Of a DNA stretch of 64,000 nt, positions 9,892-17,670 are shown in pieces. The stretch is from Corallium rubrum (Eukaryota; Cnidaria; Anthozoa; Scleralcyonacea; Coralliidae). The notes below the pieces were generated by a model. It was not told where the DNA came from. It made no database searches and worked only from the letters and a program-made list of their open reading frames with translations. The stretch is from positions 1,919,001 to 1,983,000 of the forward strand of contig OZ036002.1 of NCBI GenBank assembly GCA_964035015.1, read 5' to 3'. Position numbers and translations under genes: made by a program. Each line of letters begins with the position of its first letter. Positions within the stretch are counted from its first letter, which is position 1.

Positions 9892-10551
9892 CTAATGGAT
9901 GTTTGGTCGGATTAGTCCGTTAGAGATTAGGAATTTTTTGATTGTTTCATAAGTTATATGGACGCTGTAGGAGAATGGGATCCTGAGTAGGGGATAACCA
10001 TGTGATCTAGCGTAGTCGTTTTTCATTTTGTCATGTTGTTTCAGTTTATTAAAGCGTTTCTCAGCCTCTTCCTCGGTAATACTCCCCCACCGGGTGGGTA
10101 TGAAATGTTGTTCGCCGTCGTGCTCAATCAGCAGGAAACCACAGCTTGTAGGTATCGCGAAGTCGTATCTTAGTAGACCACCTCCCAACCCGGTTAACCC
10201 ATCGAAAGTCTTTTCCCTAATGTACCCAACTGTACAACTACGTAAGATGTCCTCAATGTCTCTTTCTCCCTTAGACCCACGACTTTTCGTAGTGGTAACA
10301 ACTTTTGTTTCTGTCTTTGTGTATGTTTTAGTTCCGGCTTTTGTTTCGGTCTTTGTGTATGTTGTGACGGATTCACATACTTCATCTACTCCATGTACTT
10401 TCCCACGGTGTTTTCTCATATCATTCCCCCTCGTGAACGTCCTCCCACAGTCCTCACACCTGTAATTTTTCTCCCTGTTGTGAATTTGTCTGACATGCTG
10501 GGTAAGATTTCCCTTTGAACTAAATTTTTTCCCACAGATCTTACAATTCAT
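9892..10551 (-). CDS. Two C2H2 zinc fingers fused to a PD-(D/E)XK-like nuclease domain
   Basis: 219 residues. Two classical C2H2 fingers occupy about 3-54 (CKICGKKF...H..H and CEDCGRTF...H...H). A Thr/Lys-rich linker follows (about 65-90). The C-terminal domain has the order LLRYDFAIP...LLIEHDGEQHF...HDKMKNDYARSHGYPLLRIP, matching the D...ExxGxxHF...K-N-Y...LLRI layout of small PD-(D/E)XK endonucleases (Vsr/homing-type) found in large DNA viruses. It probably cleaves or repairs DNA during element replication or entry; substrate unknown. The catalytic assignment (Asp of YDF, Glu of IEHDGEQ) is by eye. Confidence 0.7.
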   Translation of the reverse strand: MNCKICGKKFSSKGNLTQHVRQIHNREKNYRCEDCGRTFTRGNDMRKHRGKVHGVDEVCESVTTYTKTETKAGTKTYTKTETKVVTTTKSRGSKGERDIEDILRSCTVGYIREKTFDGLTGLGGGLLRYDFAIPTSCGFLLIEHDGEQHFIPTRWGSITEEEAEKRFNKLKQHDKMKNDYARSHGYPLLRIPFSYSVHITYETIKKFLISNGLIRPNIH

Positions 10552-10612
10552 TTAACTTCTGGTCCCAACTTTTCCCTAACCCCTCTGAGTCAATTCGACC
10601 GGGAAAAAATAT

Positions 10613-10846
10613 CTACTTTGTTTTGAACGGATCAACCGGTAAATACCCTTTTGACTGGGCATATTTAATCCCAACTGTACTAATTCCAACGGCTAGGGCC
10701 AGCCTAACGGTACCCTTTACAGATTCAGGAGTACCCAAAGGTTCCCTCAGGACCTTCCTCGAAGCCATGGAGACCGCCACAGCTCCACTCGTAATCAGGA
10801 GAGCGTCGTAGAGCTCGTTCATCAGTTCTTTTCGGTCGGTTGACAT
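10613..10846 (-). CDS. Small membrane protein
   Basis: 77 residues with two weak hydrophobic segments (DALLITSGAVAVSMAS and VRLALAVGISTVGIKYA). TTAGTATA directly precedes the ATG, the element-wide start motif. Unknown function; its position in the leftward block suggests a virion or membrane component. Confidence 0.5.
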   Translation of the reverse strand: MSTDRKELMNELYDALLITSGAVAVSMASRKVLREPLGTPESVKGTVRLALAVGISTVGIKYAQSKGYLPVDPFKTK

Positions 10847-10862
10847 TATACTAACACATATT

Positions 10863-11246
10863 TCATTCGTCGAAGGTGTCTAAAACCGGGGAAGTCCGAA
10901 CGGGGTTCTGTGGTCCGACAGTTCCCTCCATTACCTTCTCCTCATCAATGGTTTTCAGCCTCTGAACCTCCCTTCTCTCCTGCCTCATAGTGTAATAGAG
11001 TGAAGCCCCACCGATAACCAACCCAACGGTTCCGATTAGATATCCGTAATAGGCTGACCGGCCCCCACCAACCCCAGGACCAATCTCAGCCGCCAACCGC
11101 TCCCTGGCTTTTCTCTCCTTGGCTACCTTCGATATTTGAGCCAGCCGTTTACCAGCCTCCACCCGTTTTGGGTCCTTAACTTTCTCCGTCTTAACCACTG
11201 ATGTTATCTTAGGGACTTCCGGGTTTTTTTCAGACTCGTCAGCCAT
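10863..11246 (-). CDS. Single-pass membrane protein with charged N-terminal arm
   Basis: 127 residues. A long Lys/Glu/Arg-rich N-terminal arm (about 1-60) precedes a Gly/Tyr segment and one clear hydrophobic helix (YLIGTVGLVIGGASLYYTM). An acidic tail follows. Start context is TTAGTGTATATAGATG. No family recognised. Similar small single-pass proteins are usual in Polintons. Confidence 0.5.
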   Translation of the reverse strand: MADESEKNPEVPKITSVVKTEKVKDPKRVEAGKRLAQISKVAKERKARERLAAEIGPGVGGGRSAYYGYLIGTVGLVIGGASLYYTMRQERREVQRLKTIDEEKVMEGTVGPQNPVRTSPVLDTFDE

Positions 11247-11260
11247 CTATATACACTAAT

Positions 11261-11569
11261 CTATGTTTCATCTGTGAGGTCATCTGTAGGAGTCTCTGGG
11301 GAATCTGTGAGACCATCTATAGGAATCTCTGAGGTCGTCTCTAAGGAATCTATGAGGTCATCTGTAGGAATCTCTGAGGCTGTTTGTGGGGAGTCTGTGG
11401 GGTCATCTGTAGGAATCTCTGAGACCGTCGGCCAGACAACAACAGATTCAGTCACGTAGTACTCCCCCCTATGGTTTCTTCTAACACAATGTCTCATCAC
11501 CCCGATAGCTCTTCTTAGGGTGTGGAAGATAATCAGTATGGGCCGTCTAAGTCTCTTTGGAATCTTCAT
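11261..11569 (-). CDS. Small repeat-rich protein
   Basis: 102 residues: a basic N-terminus (MKIPKRLRRPILIIF) followed by four to five copies of a roughly 11-residue acidic repeat of the form SEIPTDDLTDSPET. Repeats like this usually mark a flexible linker. TTTTATATG overlaps the start. Its beginning faces the divergent kinase gene about 45 bp away. Function unknown; it could be spurious, but its codon phase and start motif support it. Confidence 0.4.
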   Translation of the reverse strand: MKIPKRLRRPILIIFHTLRRAIGVMRHCVRRNHRGEYYVTESVVVWPTVSEIPTDDPTDSPQTASEIPTDDLIDSLETTSEIPIDGLTDSPETPTDDLTDET

Positions 11570-11614
11570 ATAAAATACGGGAGGTCTAGGGTCGTACCGT
11601 ATACCTGGGGTATA

Positions 11615-12358
11615 ATGACCAACCCAAAGCTCGGTGCTCGGCTAATCACCCTCGACGGAAACATCGGTGTGGGAAAGACAACGTTCGCTATACCATTCGC
11701 TGTAAGAAATGGCTATTACCTTGCCGAGGAGCCAGTTGACGACAATCCATACCTCGAAAGGTTTTACGCCGACCCTAAGACCTGGGCGTATGAGATGGAG
11801 ACCTGGTTCCTCGGTGAGAGAATCGGCGTCTACCTAGAGGCTCTGGAGTTAATCAACGAGGGGAGGAATGTGATCGTAGAGCGGACACATCACAGCTGTA
11901 TGGTTTTTACTAAGAACTGTTGGCGTAATGGGTGGATAACCGACAAACAGTTCTCTGAGTATTCCCAGGTCTTCCACTCACTAAACAATCTTCTCCCAAC
12001 CCCTGATGCCCTACTATTCCTAAAAGCCTCAGTTGACACCTGTTACGACCGGATGCTCAGGAGAGGTCGGAAATGTGAAGCCGGTGTGACTAAGGACTAT
12101 CTCAGGTGTATAGAGAGGCATATGAGGGAGATGACTGAGGACATAGCCCTTAAGGGAACTAAGGTGATTACCCTCGACTGGGAAGACTTCGGTCCGGATG
12201 AGTCGGAGGTAGTCGATGCCCTCAGTGGGATCCCTAGCGGATTTCACGGTTGGATGGCTCGTGTGGGTGATCGGGACGTCTACATACCAGAGATCGTCAG
12301 TCAGGTCCGCCAGGCCCGGCAGGCTCAGCTGAGTCGTAAGTCCTATGATACCGTGTGA
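11615..12358 (+). CDS. Deoxynucleoside kinase
   Basis: About 247 residues, the normal size for the dCK/dGK/TK2-like deoxynucleoside kinase family, which phosphorylates deoxynucleosides to monophosphates for dNTP salvage. The P-loop is GNIGVGKT (15-22). The family motif that normally reads ERS appears as ERT (89-91), and an Arg-rich LID (RMLRRGRKCEAGV) lies near 145-155. Met at 11615 is chosen because GTATA immediately precedes it and the P-loop then starts at residue 15 as in relatives; an upstream in-frame ATG at 11522 would overlap the divergent gene. It is the only plus-strand gene in the left half. A nucleotide-salvage enzyme fits an element replicating with its own polymerase; capture from a host or large DNA virus is inferred. 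Confidence 0.85.
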   Translation: MTNPKLGARLITLDGNIGVGKTTFAIPFAVRNGYYLAEEPVDDNPYLERFYADPKTWAYEMETWFLGERIGVYLEALELINEGRNVIVERTHHSCMVFTKNCWRNGWITDKQFSEYSQVFHSLNNLLPTPDALLFLKASVDTCYDRMLRRGRKCEAGVTKDYLRCIERHMREMTEDIALKGTKVITLDWEDFGPDESEVVDALSGIPSGFHGWMARVGDRDVYIPEIVSQVRQARQAQLSRKSYDTV

Positions 12359-12818
12359 TCATACTGTCGGAATGTGGACAGACCTCAGTCACAATGTCGT
12401 CGAGTACACGGACATCGGATAGGAAGACAGTCTCGTCATAGGAAGCCCCGCGTAGGAAGCTTCTGATTTGTGTCAGAACCTTGTGGTAGCTGACGTGAGC
12501 GAACTCACAGTTCTCCAGCCTACCAGGCATTCCCGACTTGGTCATGTACCCTTGGATCAGAACGCCAGGACCGGCTATGGTTCCGAGGATGAGTGGGTTA
12601 GCTGTAACACCACCGGCTATCCCCCCAACCACAGTCAGCCCAATAGAGACCGTCTCGAGGATCATCTTCAGTCTCTTCAACCTGGTGTGTTTCCACTTGT
12701 AACAAGTCGCTAACCTATGATAATACGAATAGAGTCGGGTTAGTTTGTCCACTTCAGCCGATTGGAGGTTTTTACCAATGTGGTTGAAGCTGACGACGCT
12801 TTTCCTCTTTTTCCCCAT
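12297..12818 (-). CDS. Two-helix membrane protein, SLATT-like layout
   Basis: 173 residues. A basic N-terminal helix precedes two adjacent hydrophobic helices (ILETVSIGLTVVGGIAGGV and PLILGTIAGPGVLIQGY). A soluble helical part follows (CEFAHVSYHKVLTQIRSFLRG). The layout of two close membrane helices before a Tyr/Leu-rich helical domain resembles SLATT-type proteins, and similar proteins are common in animal Polintons from memory. Its 3' end overlaps the kinase gene tail to tail by 62 bases. Pore or particle-membrane function is conjecture. Confidence 0.5.
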   Translation of the reverse strand: MGKKRKSVVSFNHIGKNLQSAEVDKLTRLYSYYHRLATCYKWKHTRLKRLKMILETVSIGLTVVGGIAGGVTANPLILGTIAGPGVLIQGYMTKSGMPGRLENCEFAHVSYHKVLTQIRSFLRGASYDETVFLSDVRVLDDIVTEVCPHSDSMITRYHRTYDSAEPAGPGGPD

Positions 12819-12823
12819 TCTAA

Positions 12824-13612
12824 TTACAGGTCATATTCAACCATGGTCCTGTTACAAATCCTCTCAATCTCAGAATCCTCCAGACGACCCTCTACGACTT
12901 TCATACCGTAGAAGTTGATGTCTGAGTAGCACCTTTTTCGGTGGTTTAGCGCGAACACACCCAAATAAGGTTTTCCTACTTGTTCGATGTTACTGATAAA
13001 AAATGAGTCTTTTAACACCTCACCGTTTATCCTGACGTGTGACACAGCAAGTCCAGATAGCCAGTGAATGGATACTAAACACTCCTTACCGATGAACTTC
13101 GCTGGAATTGTGCCCACCTGACCAATGTCTGGTGATGATCCAGTGAAGATCAGTTTGTCACTCACTCCAGCATTATACCCAAGGCTTCTGCCGACACCAT
13201 CGTCACTACTATTGGAAACGATTACCTCCCAGATACCCGACGTCGGTTTTAGGCCTACGTTGTTTCTCTTTACCACAACGAAAACTGAGACGTCGGTAAA
13301 CATGAGTCTGGGTACGTTAGCGTGGAAGGTCGTTTTAACCGTCACCTCAGGGTAAAGAAAGTGATGGTCGCCAGCAGTGTTCAGCTGTGGGTTGATACTG
13401 GAAGGTCTCCGGAACATAGCTGAGTGGGTTTCACCGTCCCTGTCCTCTATGCAATCAACAGAGGGAGGGAGTTCGGACACTGCGTTTTTACTGGCCCTGG
13501 TTACGTTTAAATCGAAGATAACTCTGTGGTCATGGGCCTTTATGTAAGCTCTCAGTTTATCGTTGAGTTGTTTATCAGTAACCGGTCTGCTGTAACCATA
13601 AAACAGACTCAT
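12824..13612 (-). CDS. LamG/concanavalin-like jelly-roll protein, paralogue A
   Basis: 262 residues, homologous along its length to the next gene (13641-14426), a tandem duplication. The first 45 residues (FYGYSRPVTDKQLNDKL...) look like an attachment or trimerisation part. The rest is beta-rich with a closing strand FYGMKVVEGRLEDSEIERI, the usual last strand and helix of laminin-G/concanavalin-like sandwich domains. Such a domain suits a particle spike or receptor-binding protein, which is inference. CTATAGTATATG spans the start. Confidence 0.6.
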   Translation of the reverse strand: MSLFYGYSRPVTDKQLNDKLRAYIKAHDHRVIFDLNVTRASKNAVSELPPSVDCIEDRDGETHSAMFRRPSSINPQLNTAGDHHFLYPEVTVKTTFHANVPRLMFTDVSVFVVVKRNNVGLKPTSGIWEVIVSNSSDDGVGRSLGYNAGVSDKLIFTGSSPDIGQVGTIPAKFIGKECLVSIHWLSGLAVSHVRINGEVLKDSFFISNIEQVGKPYLGVFALNHRKRCYSDINFYGMKVVEGRLEDSEIERICNRTMVEYDL

Positions 13613-13640
13613 ATACTATAGAACAGATACCCAGACGCGA

Positions 13641-14426
13641 CTACAGACCGTACTCAGCCATTACCTCCTTACAGATCCTCCCGATCTCGGGTTCTCCCAG
13701 ACGACCCTCTACGATCTTCATACCGTAGAAGCTGATGTCTGAATAAAAACTTTTTAAGCTGTTTACCCCGAACACATTCAGATAAGATGTCCCTATCTGA
13801 TCGATGTCACACATAGTGTATGAGTCCCTCAGTATCTCACCATTTATTCTGACGTGTGACACTATAAGTCCGGATAGCCAGTGGGCAGATATCAGCACCT
13901 TTTTTCCGATGAACTTCGCTGGAATTGTACACTCACGAAACCTAGACGGTGTCATTCCACCGAAGACCAGTTTGTCACTCACCCCAGCTTTAAACCCAAG
14001 GCTTCTACCATCGTTAACATTGACATTGGAAACAATTGTTTCCCAGGTACCCGACGCCGATCTCACACTATTCCTCTTTACCACAACGAAAACTGAAACA
14101 TCGGTGAACATAAATCTGGGCACGTTAGCGTGGAAGGCTGTTCTTATTGAGGACTCAGGGTAAAGGAAATGGTGATCACGGGTGGTGTTAAGCTGTGGGT
14201 TGGTACTATGGGGTCTCCAAAACATGGTTGAGTGGATCTCACCGTCCCTATCCTCTATGTAATCAACAAAACTGAGTTTGGAGACGGCGTTCTTACTGGA
14301 TCTGGTTACGTTCAGATCAAAGATGGCCTTGTAGTCGGGGACGGGCTTCGTATGAAGGACCTCTTTTAGTTTATCGTTGAGTTGTTTATTAGTGATCGGT
14401 CTGTTGTAACCATAAAACAGACTCAT
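13641..14426 (-). CDS. LamG/concanavalin-like jelly-roll protein, paralogue B
   Basis: 261 residues, clearly paralogous to its neighbour: shared MSLFYGY.RP.T.KQLNDKL start, shared FTDVSVFVVVKRN core strand and shared closing FYGMKIVEGRL.. strand. The core is more conserved than the loops, as expected of a binding protein under diversifying pressure. The start motif (CTATAGTATATG) is identical to that of the paralogue, so the regulatory sequence was duplicated or conserved with the gene. Confidence 0.6.
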   Translation of the reverse strand: MSLFYGYNRPITNKQLNDKLKEVLHTKPVPDYKAIFDLNVTRSSKNAVSKLSFVDYIEDRDGEIHSTMFWRPHSTNPQLNTTRDHHFLYPESSIRTAFHANVPRFMFTDVSVFVVVKRNSVRSASGTWETIVSNVNVNDGRSLGFKAGVSDKLVFGGMTPSRFRECTIPAKFIGKKVLISAHWLSGLIVSHVRINGEILRDSYTMCDIDQIGTSYLNVFGVNSLKSFYSDISFYGMKIVEGRLGEPEIGRICKEVMAEYGL

Positions 14427-14429
14427 ATA

Positions 14430-15626
14430 CTATAGGACGTATTTACTGAACAGATACCCAGACACAGCTGTTATGACCAACAGAACCCCCAACTCATTGT
14501 CTGGCTTTGGTTGTCTGTCAGGTGTACGGACGGTTGGTCTGTCAGGTGTGTGGACGGCTGGTCTGTCAGGTGTGTGGACGGCTGGTCTGTCGGTTTGTCC
14601 GTCACTGTCGTCTAGTGTTTCCAGATGTGGACCGCTTTCTTGGTGTATCTTTGGTGGTTGTTTGTGAACACCCTGATAGTTGACCTTAGAATTAATACCA
14701 AACCTCACGTTTTCCGACGCACGTCTGAGAACGTTGTTGTATCCTAGGATTTTCTCCTTCAGTATCGTCAATGACCCTGGTACTAACCACGTGTCAGGGC
14801 TAATGGCTAGGTTCTGGGTGACGTTAGTATCTGATATTGCCCTGTTCATATTCAAAATCCAGGTGCTAACGCTGTAGTTAACGACGGCATCGTGTACAAG
14901 GACTCTGAATTCCTGCTGTGTCTCAAGACTTCCAGCACCTTTGTTAACAACACTAACCCTTGTTTTGGCCTGTGAGCCGAGAACGGCGTAGACATAAGCC
15001 TCGATGGACTCATTCAGATACTGCAGACCTACCCTGGTGAAACCATTTGTCCGTAAAGGGATGAACCTTCTGTAGTGTGTCTTATAATCACTATTGAGAC
15101 GCCACATCCACTCACGGAACGAACGGTTGTGTTTGTAACCAGCGTGAGGGTTAATCAAAAACTTTTTTTCCCTAGGTATGTTCGCCATGTTGTCAATCAC
15201 ATCGTGCCCAACGCCAAACTCTCTCATTAGGTCACTCCTTTTTTCCGTTATCAGACGTCTTAGTATACGTCGCGTGGTGAAGTATAGGTGAAAACGTATG
15301 ATAGAGGAGACCACCGGATATACGTCTTCTGAGAATTTTAGGTGTTCTACCCCAACGCCACAGCAGTACGAACTGAGATAGACAGCAAAGATGAGCTGGT
15401 AATAAGGTTCATTGTTATTCCACCATACCGCGATGTCCGTCCGGTTCCCTGGATTCAGGACTGGTAACTTTGCCATAAAAAAGTCCTGGCCGTTAACATA
15501 AATCCTGAAATTGTTAAGGTCGTAGTCTATGGCGTTGTCTGATAGATACGTGAACTTCGAAAAGTCGTATTTCCCCTCAATGTCACTCTCCCAGTGTCGT
15601 TTACCCTGAATCTTCTGTACCACCAC
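14430..15626 (-). CDS. Large Polinton protein with Pro/Thr repeat and C-terminal membrane anchor
   Basis: About 398 residues, without a clear ATG at the 5' boundary given. Residues up to about 320 are globular and rich in aromatic residues. The tail has three to four repeats of the form DRPAVHTP and ends with a hydrophobic helix and GYLFSKYVL, matching the C-terminus of the 139-residue protein at 9465-9884. Family not recognised; from size and place it may be one of the unassigned Polinton structural proteins. It overlaps the small frame at 15601-15849. Confidence 0.5.
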   Translation of the reverse strand: MVVQKIQGKRHWESDIEGKYDFSKFTYLSDNAIDYDLNNFRIYVNGQDFFMAKLPVLNPGNRTDIAVWWNNNEPYYQLIFAVYLSSYCCGVGVEHLKFSEDVYPVVSSIIRFHLYFTTRRILRRLITEKRSDLMREFGVGHDVIDNMANIPREKKFLINPHAGYKHNRSFREWMWRLNSDYKTHYRRFIPLRTNGFTRVGLQYLNESIEAYVYAVLGSQAKTRVSVVNKGAGSLETQQEFRVLVHDAVVNYSVSTWILNMNRAISDTNVTQNLAISPDTWLVPGSLTILKEKILGYNNVLRRASENVRFGINSKVNYQGVHKQPPKIHQESGPHLETLDDSDGQTDRPAVHTPDRPAVHTPDRPTVRTPDRQPKPDNELGVLLVITAVSGYLFSKYVL

Positions 15627-15849
15627 CGAGCCATATCTTCGGAAATCTGGGCGGTGGTTTATTTATTGTTAAATACCTGGTGTAGTTCTTATTGTTCTTA
15701 AACTCCGCGTCACCAGTGTAGATGTATGAGTCACCGACAGGTCCAAAGAACACACCAGGTTCTGACTGACCGAAGACTGAATCAGTTATGAACTTAGTTC
15801 TATCGGCGTATGGGTATTTGGTGAAAAACTCTCTCAGGGTCTTATCCAT
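15601..15849 (-). CDS. Small protein at the divergent centre
   Basis: 82 residues beginning MDKTLREFFTKYPYADRTKF. It is the first frame of the leftward block and starts only about 20 bases from the divergent integrase start. GATATATG precedes and includes the ATG. It overlaps the next frame. No family was recognised. Confidence 0.4.
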   Translation of the reverse strand: MDKTLREFFTKYPYADRTKFITDSVFGQSEPGVFFGPVGDSYIYTGDAEFKNNKNYTRYLTINKPPPRFPKIWLGGGTEDSG

Positions 15850-15868
15850 ATATCATAGGTTAGGTTAT
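15850..15868. promoter_or_regulatory. Compact divergent start region of the two Polinton gene blocks
   Basis: Only 19 bases separate the leftward start (ATG ends at 15849) from the rightward integrase start at 15869. TATATCATAGG and TAGGTTATATG occupy this gap, so each start codon carries the TATA-rich motif seen at most genes of the element. A bidirectional initiation site is inferred. Confidence 0.5.
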
Positions 15869-16966
15869 ATGGACGCTGGGGTTGGATTGGAACAGGAACT
15901 GAGAGATATATGGTATGATCCGAAAACAGGATATCAGCCGGCTGACCGATTGTACCAGAAGGCGGTGGACGCCGGTCTTGATGTGAGTAGGAAGGCAGTG
16001 AGGGACTGGCTGAAAACACAGGACACGTACACGAGGTATAGACCGGTTGTAAGAAAGCATAAGTTCAGACAGACGTTCGTCAGCCACCTTGGTGAGCAGA
16101 TACAGATGGACCTGGTTGATATGGGGAAGTATAAGAACCAGAATAAGGGGTATTACTGGATTTTGACCGCTGTTGAGATTCTGAGTCGGTATGCTTTCGC
16201 CGTTCCCGTTTACAGGAAGGACACGAAAAACATGACTGGGGCTGTGAGTAAGCTGTTGGAACAGTTCAAAGACCGATTTGGCACTTACCCTGACCTGGCT
16301 CAGTTCGACGATGGGAAGGAGTTTTACAACGTCGGTGTGAAAGGTCTGCTGAAGGAACGTGGTGTTGAGTACTTCAGTACGTTTTCAGACAAGAAAGCAG
16401 CGGTTGTTGAACGGTTTAACAGAACACTTAAGACTGCTATGTGGAAGTACTTTTACACCAAGGGGACTTATAGGTGGATTGATGTCCTGGGCGATCTCGT
16501 TGAGGGTTATAACAACACAAAACATAGTGTTACCCTTCTGAAGCCCAAGGACGTTGATAAGTCAAACGAGAATCAGGTTTGGAATACGTTGTTCGGTCAC
16601 CATTTTGGTGATCACCCCTTACCCAAGTTCCGGGTTGGAGACACTGTGAGGGTGTCAAAGTATAAGAGTATATTTACAAAGGGTTATGAGGCTAACTTCA
16701 CTGAGGAAATCTTCAGGATTACGAAGGTCATCCGTGGTGATCCAAACGTTTACGAGATAGAGGACGCTGAGGGCGAGCCGATTATCGGAAAGTTCTATGA
16801 GGAGGAGTTGTCACCGGTGGATAAGAAGGATGACGTTTATAGGGTAGAGAAGGTGTTGAGGAGGAAGAGAGTCGCTGGAAGAAAGATGGTGTTGGTCAAG
16901 TGGTTGGGTTATGACAGTAAGCACAACTCATGGATACCTGAGAGTGACGTACAAAACCTGGGTTAA
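15869..16966 (+). CDS. INT: Retroviral-type integrase with C-terminal chromodomain
   Basis: 366 residues. The catalytic core has the DDE triad: Asp in MDLVD, Asp in FDDGKEFYN, and Glu in AAVVERFNRTLK. The N-terminal helical region carries no HHCC zinc finger. The C-terminus (VYRVEKVLRRKR...VLVKWLGYDSKHNSWIPE) is a chromodomain, which in Polintons and some LTR elements is thought to guide insertion through histone marks. It would join the element ends to target DNA and produce the 6-bp duplication seen here. ATG 15869 is used because the earlier in-frame Met would overlap the divergent gene and because GTTATATG coincides with it. Confidence 0.95.
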   Translation: MDAGVGLEQELRDIWYDPKTGYQPADRLYQKAVDAGLDVSRKAVRDWLKTQDTYTRYRPVVRKHKFRQTFVSHLGEQIQMDLVDMGKYKNQNKGYYWILTAVEILSRYAFAVPVYRKDTKNMTGAVSKLLEQFKDRFGTYPDLAQFDDGKEFYNVGVKGLLKERGVEYFSTFSDKKAAVVERFNRTLKTAMWKYFYTKGTYRWIDVLGDLVEGYNNTKHSVTLLKPKDVDKSNENQVWNTLFGHHFGDHPLPKFRVGDTVRVSKYKSIFTKGYEANFTEEIFRITKVIRGDPNVYEIEDAEGEPIIGKFYEEELSPVDKKDDVYRVEKVLRRKRVAGRKMVLVKWLGYDSKHNSWIPESDVQNLG

Positions 16967-16980
16967 TATATACTCTGAGG

Positions 16981-17664
16981 ATGAGGTTAACATTGTTCAT
17001 TGAAAACGGTGAAAAGACTGTCTATTTCGAACAACCTATCATGGTGACAGGTCCAAAACCACAAATAATGCTGAAGAAAGCGACGGTATACTGGAACTAT
17101 AACAACATAAGGGGGTATGAAAACAACTCAATGTCGTTTAACGGTAAGAAGGCGTACGCTATCGAAGGTTATCTAGACTTTAACGCCATAGAAACGTTTA
17201 CTAAGTCCATAGTGGAGGCGGATGGTGGGACGGTTGACTTCGAAAAGAACACCTCCTACGGAACCTCTAGAATAAAGACGTCGGGGAAGTTAGAATTTGG
17301 AAAGATGGGTCTTCTTTTGGGGTTCAATGAAAACGATGTGATAACTAGTGGTGGGTGGACGATCAGTCCAAACCAAGTGGACATTAACAAAGGACTGAGG
17401 TACGTCGGGATCTCGTGTGACGCTGTTGAGAGTGAGAAAAGTCTGGACAATGGGAGGAGGAGTAATCTGATTGGTACTCTTCCGATCACCTCTGAACAGA
17501 GTTTGAAAGGAAGCGTACAGCACTACACAGACATTGAGTCGAAAGCTGAGATCCGAAAGGGTGTTTATGGTAAGATGACCTTTAGGGTTCGTGGAAACAA
17601 CGATCAGTCAGTAGGTCGACCGGTTGGGATCGGATCTGTTCTGCTTGAACTGTACATAGGCTAG
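16981..17664 (+). CDS. PX: Polinton PX-type minor capsid (penton-like) protein
   Basis: 227 residues between integrase and the membrane protein, the usual neighbourhood of PX. It is a beta-rich sequence (KKATVYWNYNNI, GYLDFNAIE, GKMTFRVRGN) ending VGIGSVLLELYIG. The family forms single jelly-roll penton-like proteins at capsid vertices. The assignment rests on length, order and beta pattern. Confidence 0.7.
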   Translation: MRLTLFIENGEKTVYFEQPIMVTGPKPQIMLKKATVYWNYNNIRGYENNSMSFNGKKAYAIEGYLDFNAIETFTKSIVEADGGTVDFEKNTSYGTSRIKTSGKLEFGKMGLLLGFNENDVITSGGWTISPNQVDINKGLRYVGISCDAVESEKSLDNGRRSNLIGTLPITSEQSLKGSVQHYTDIESKAEIRKGVYGKMTFRVRGNNDQSVGRPVGIGSVLLELYIG

Positions 17665-17670
17665 TATATA

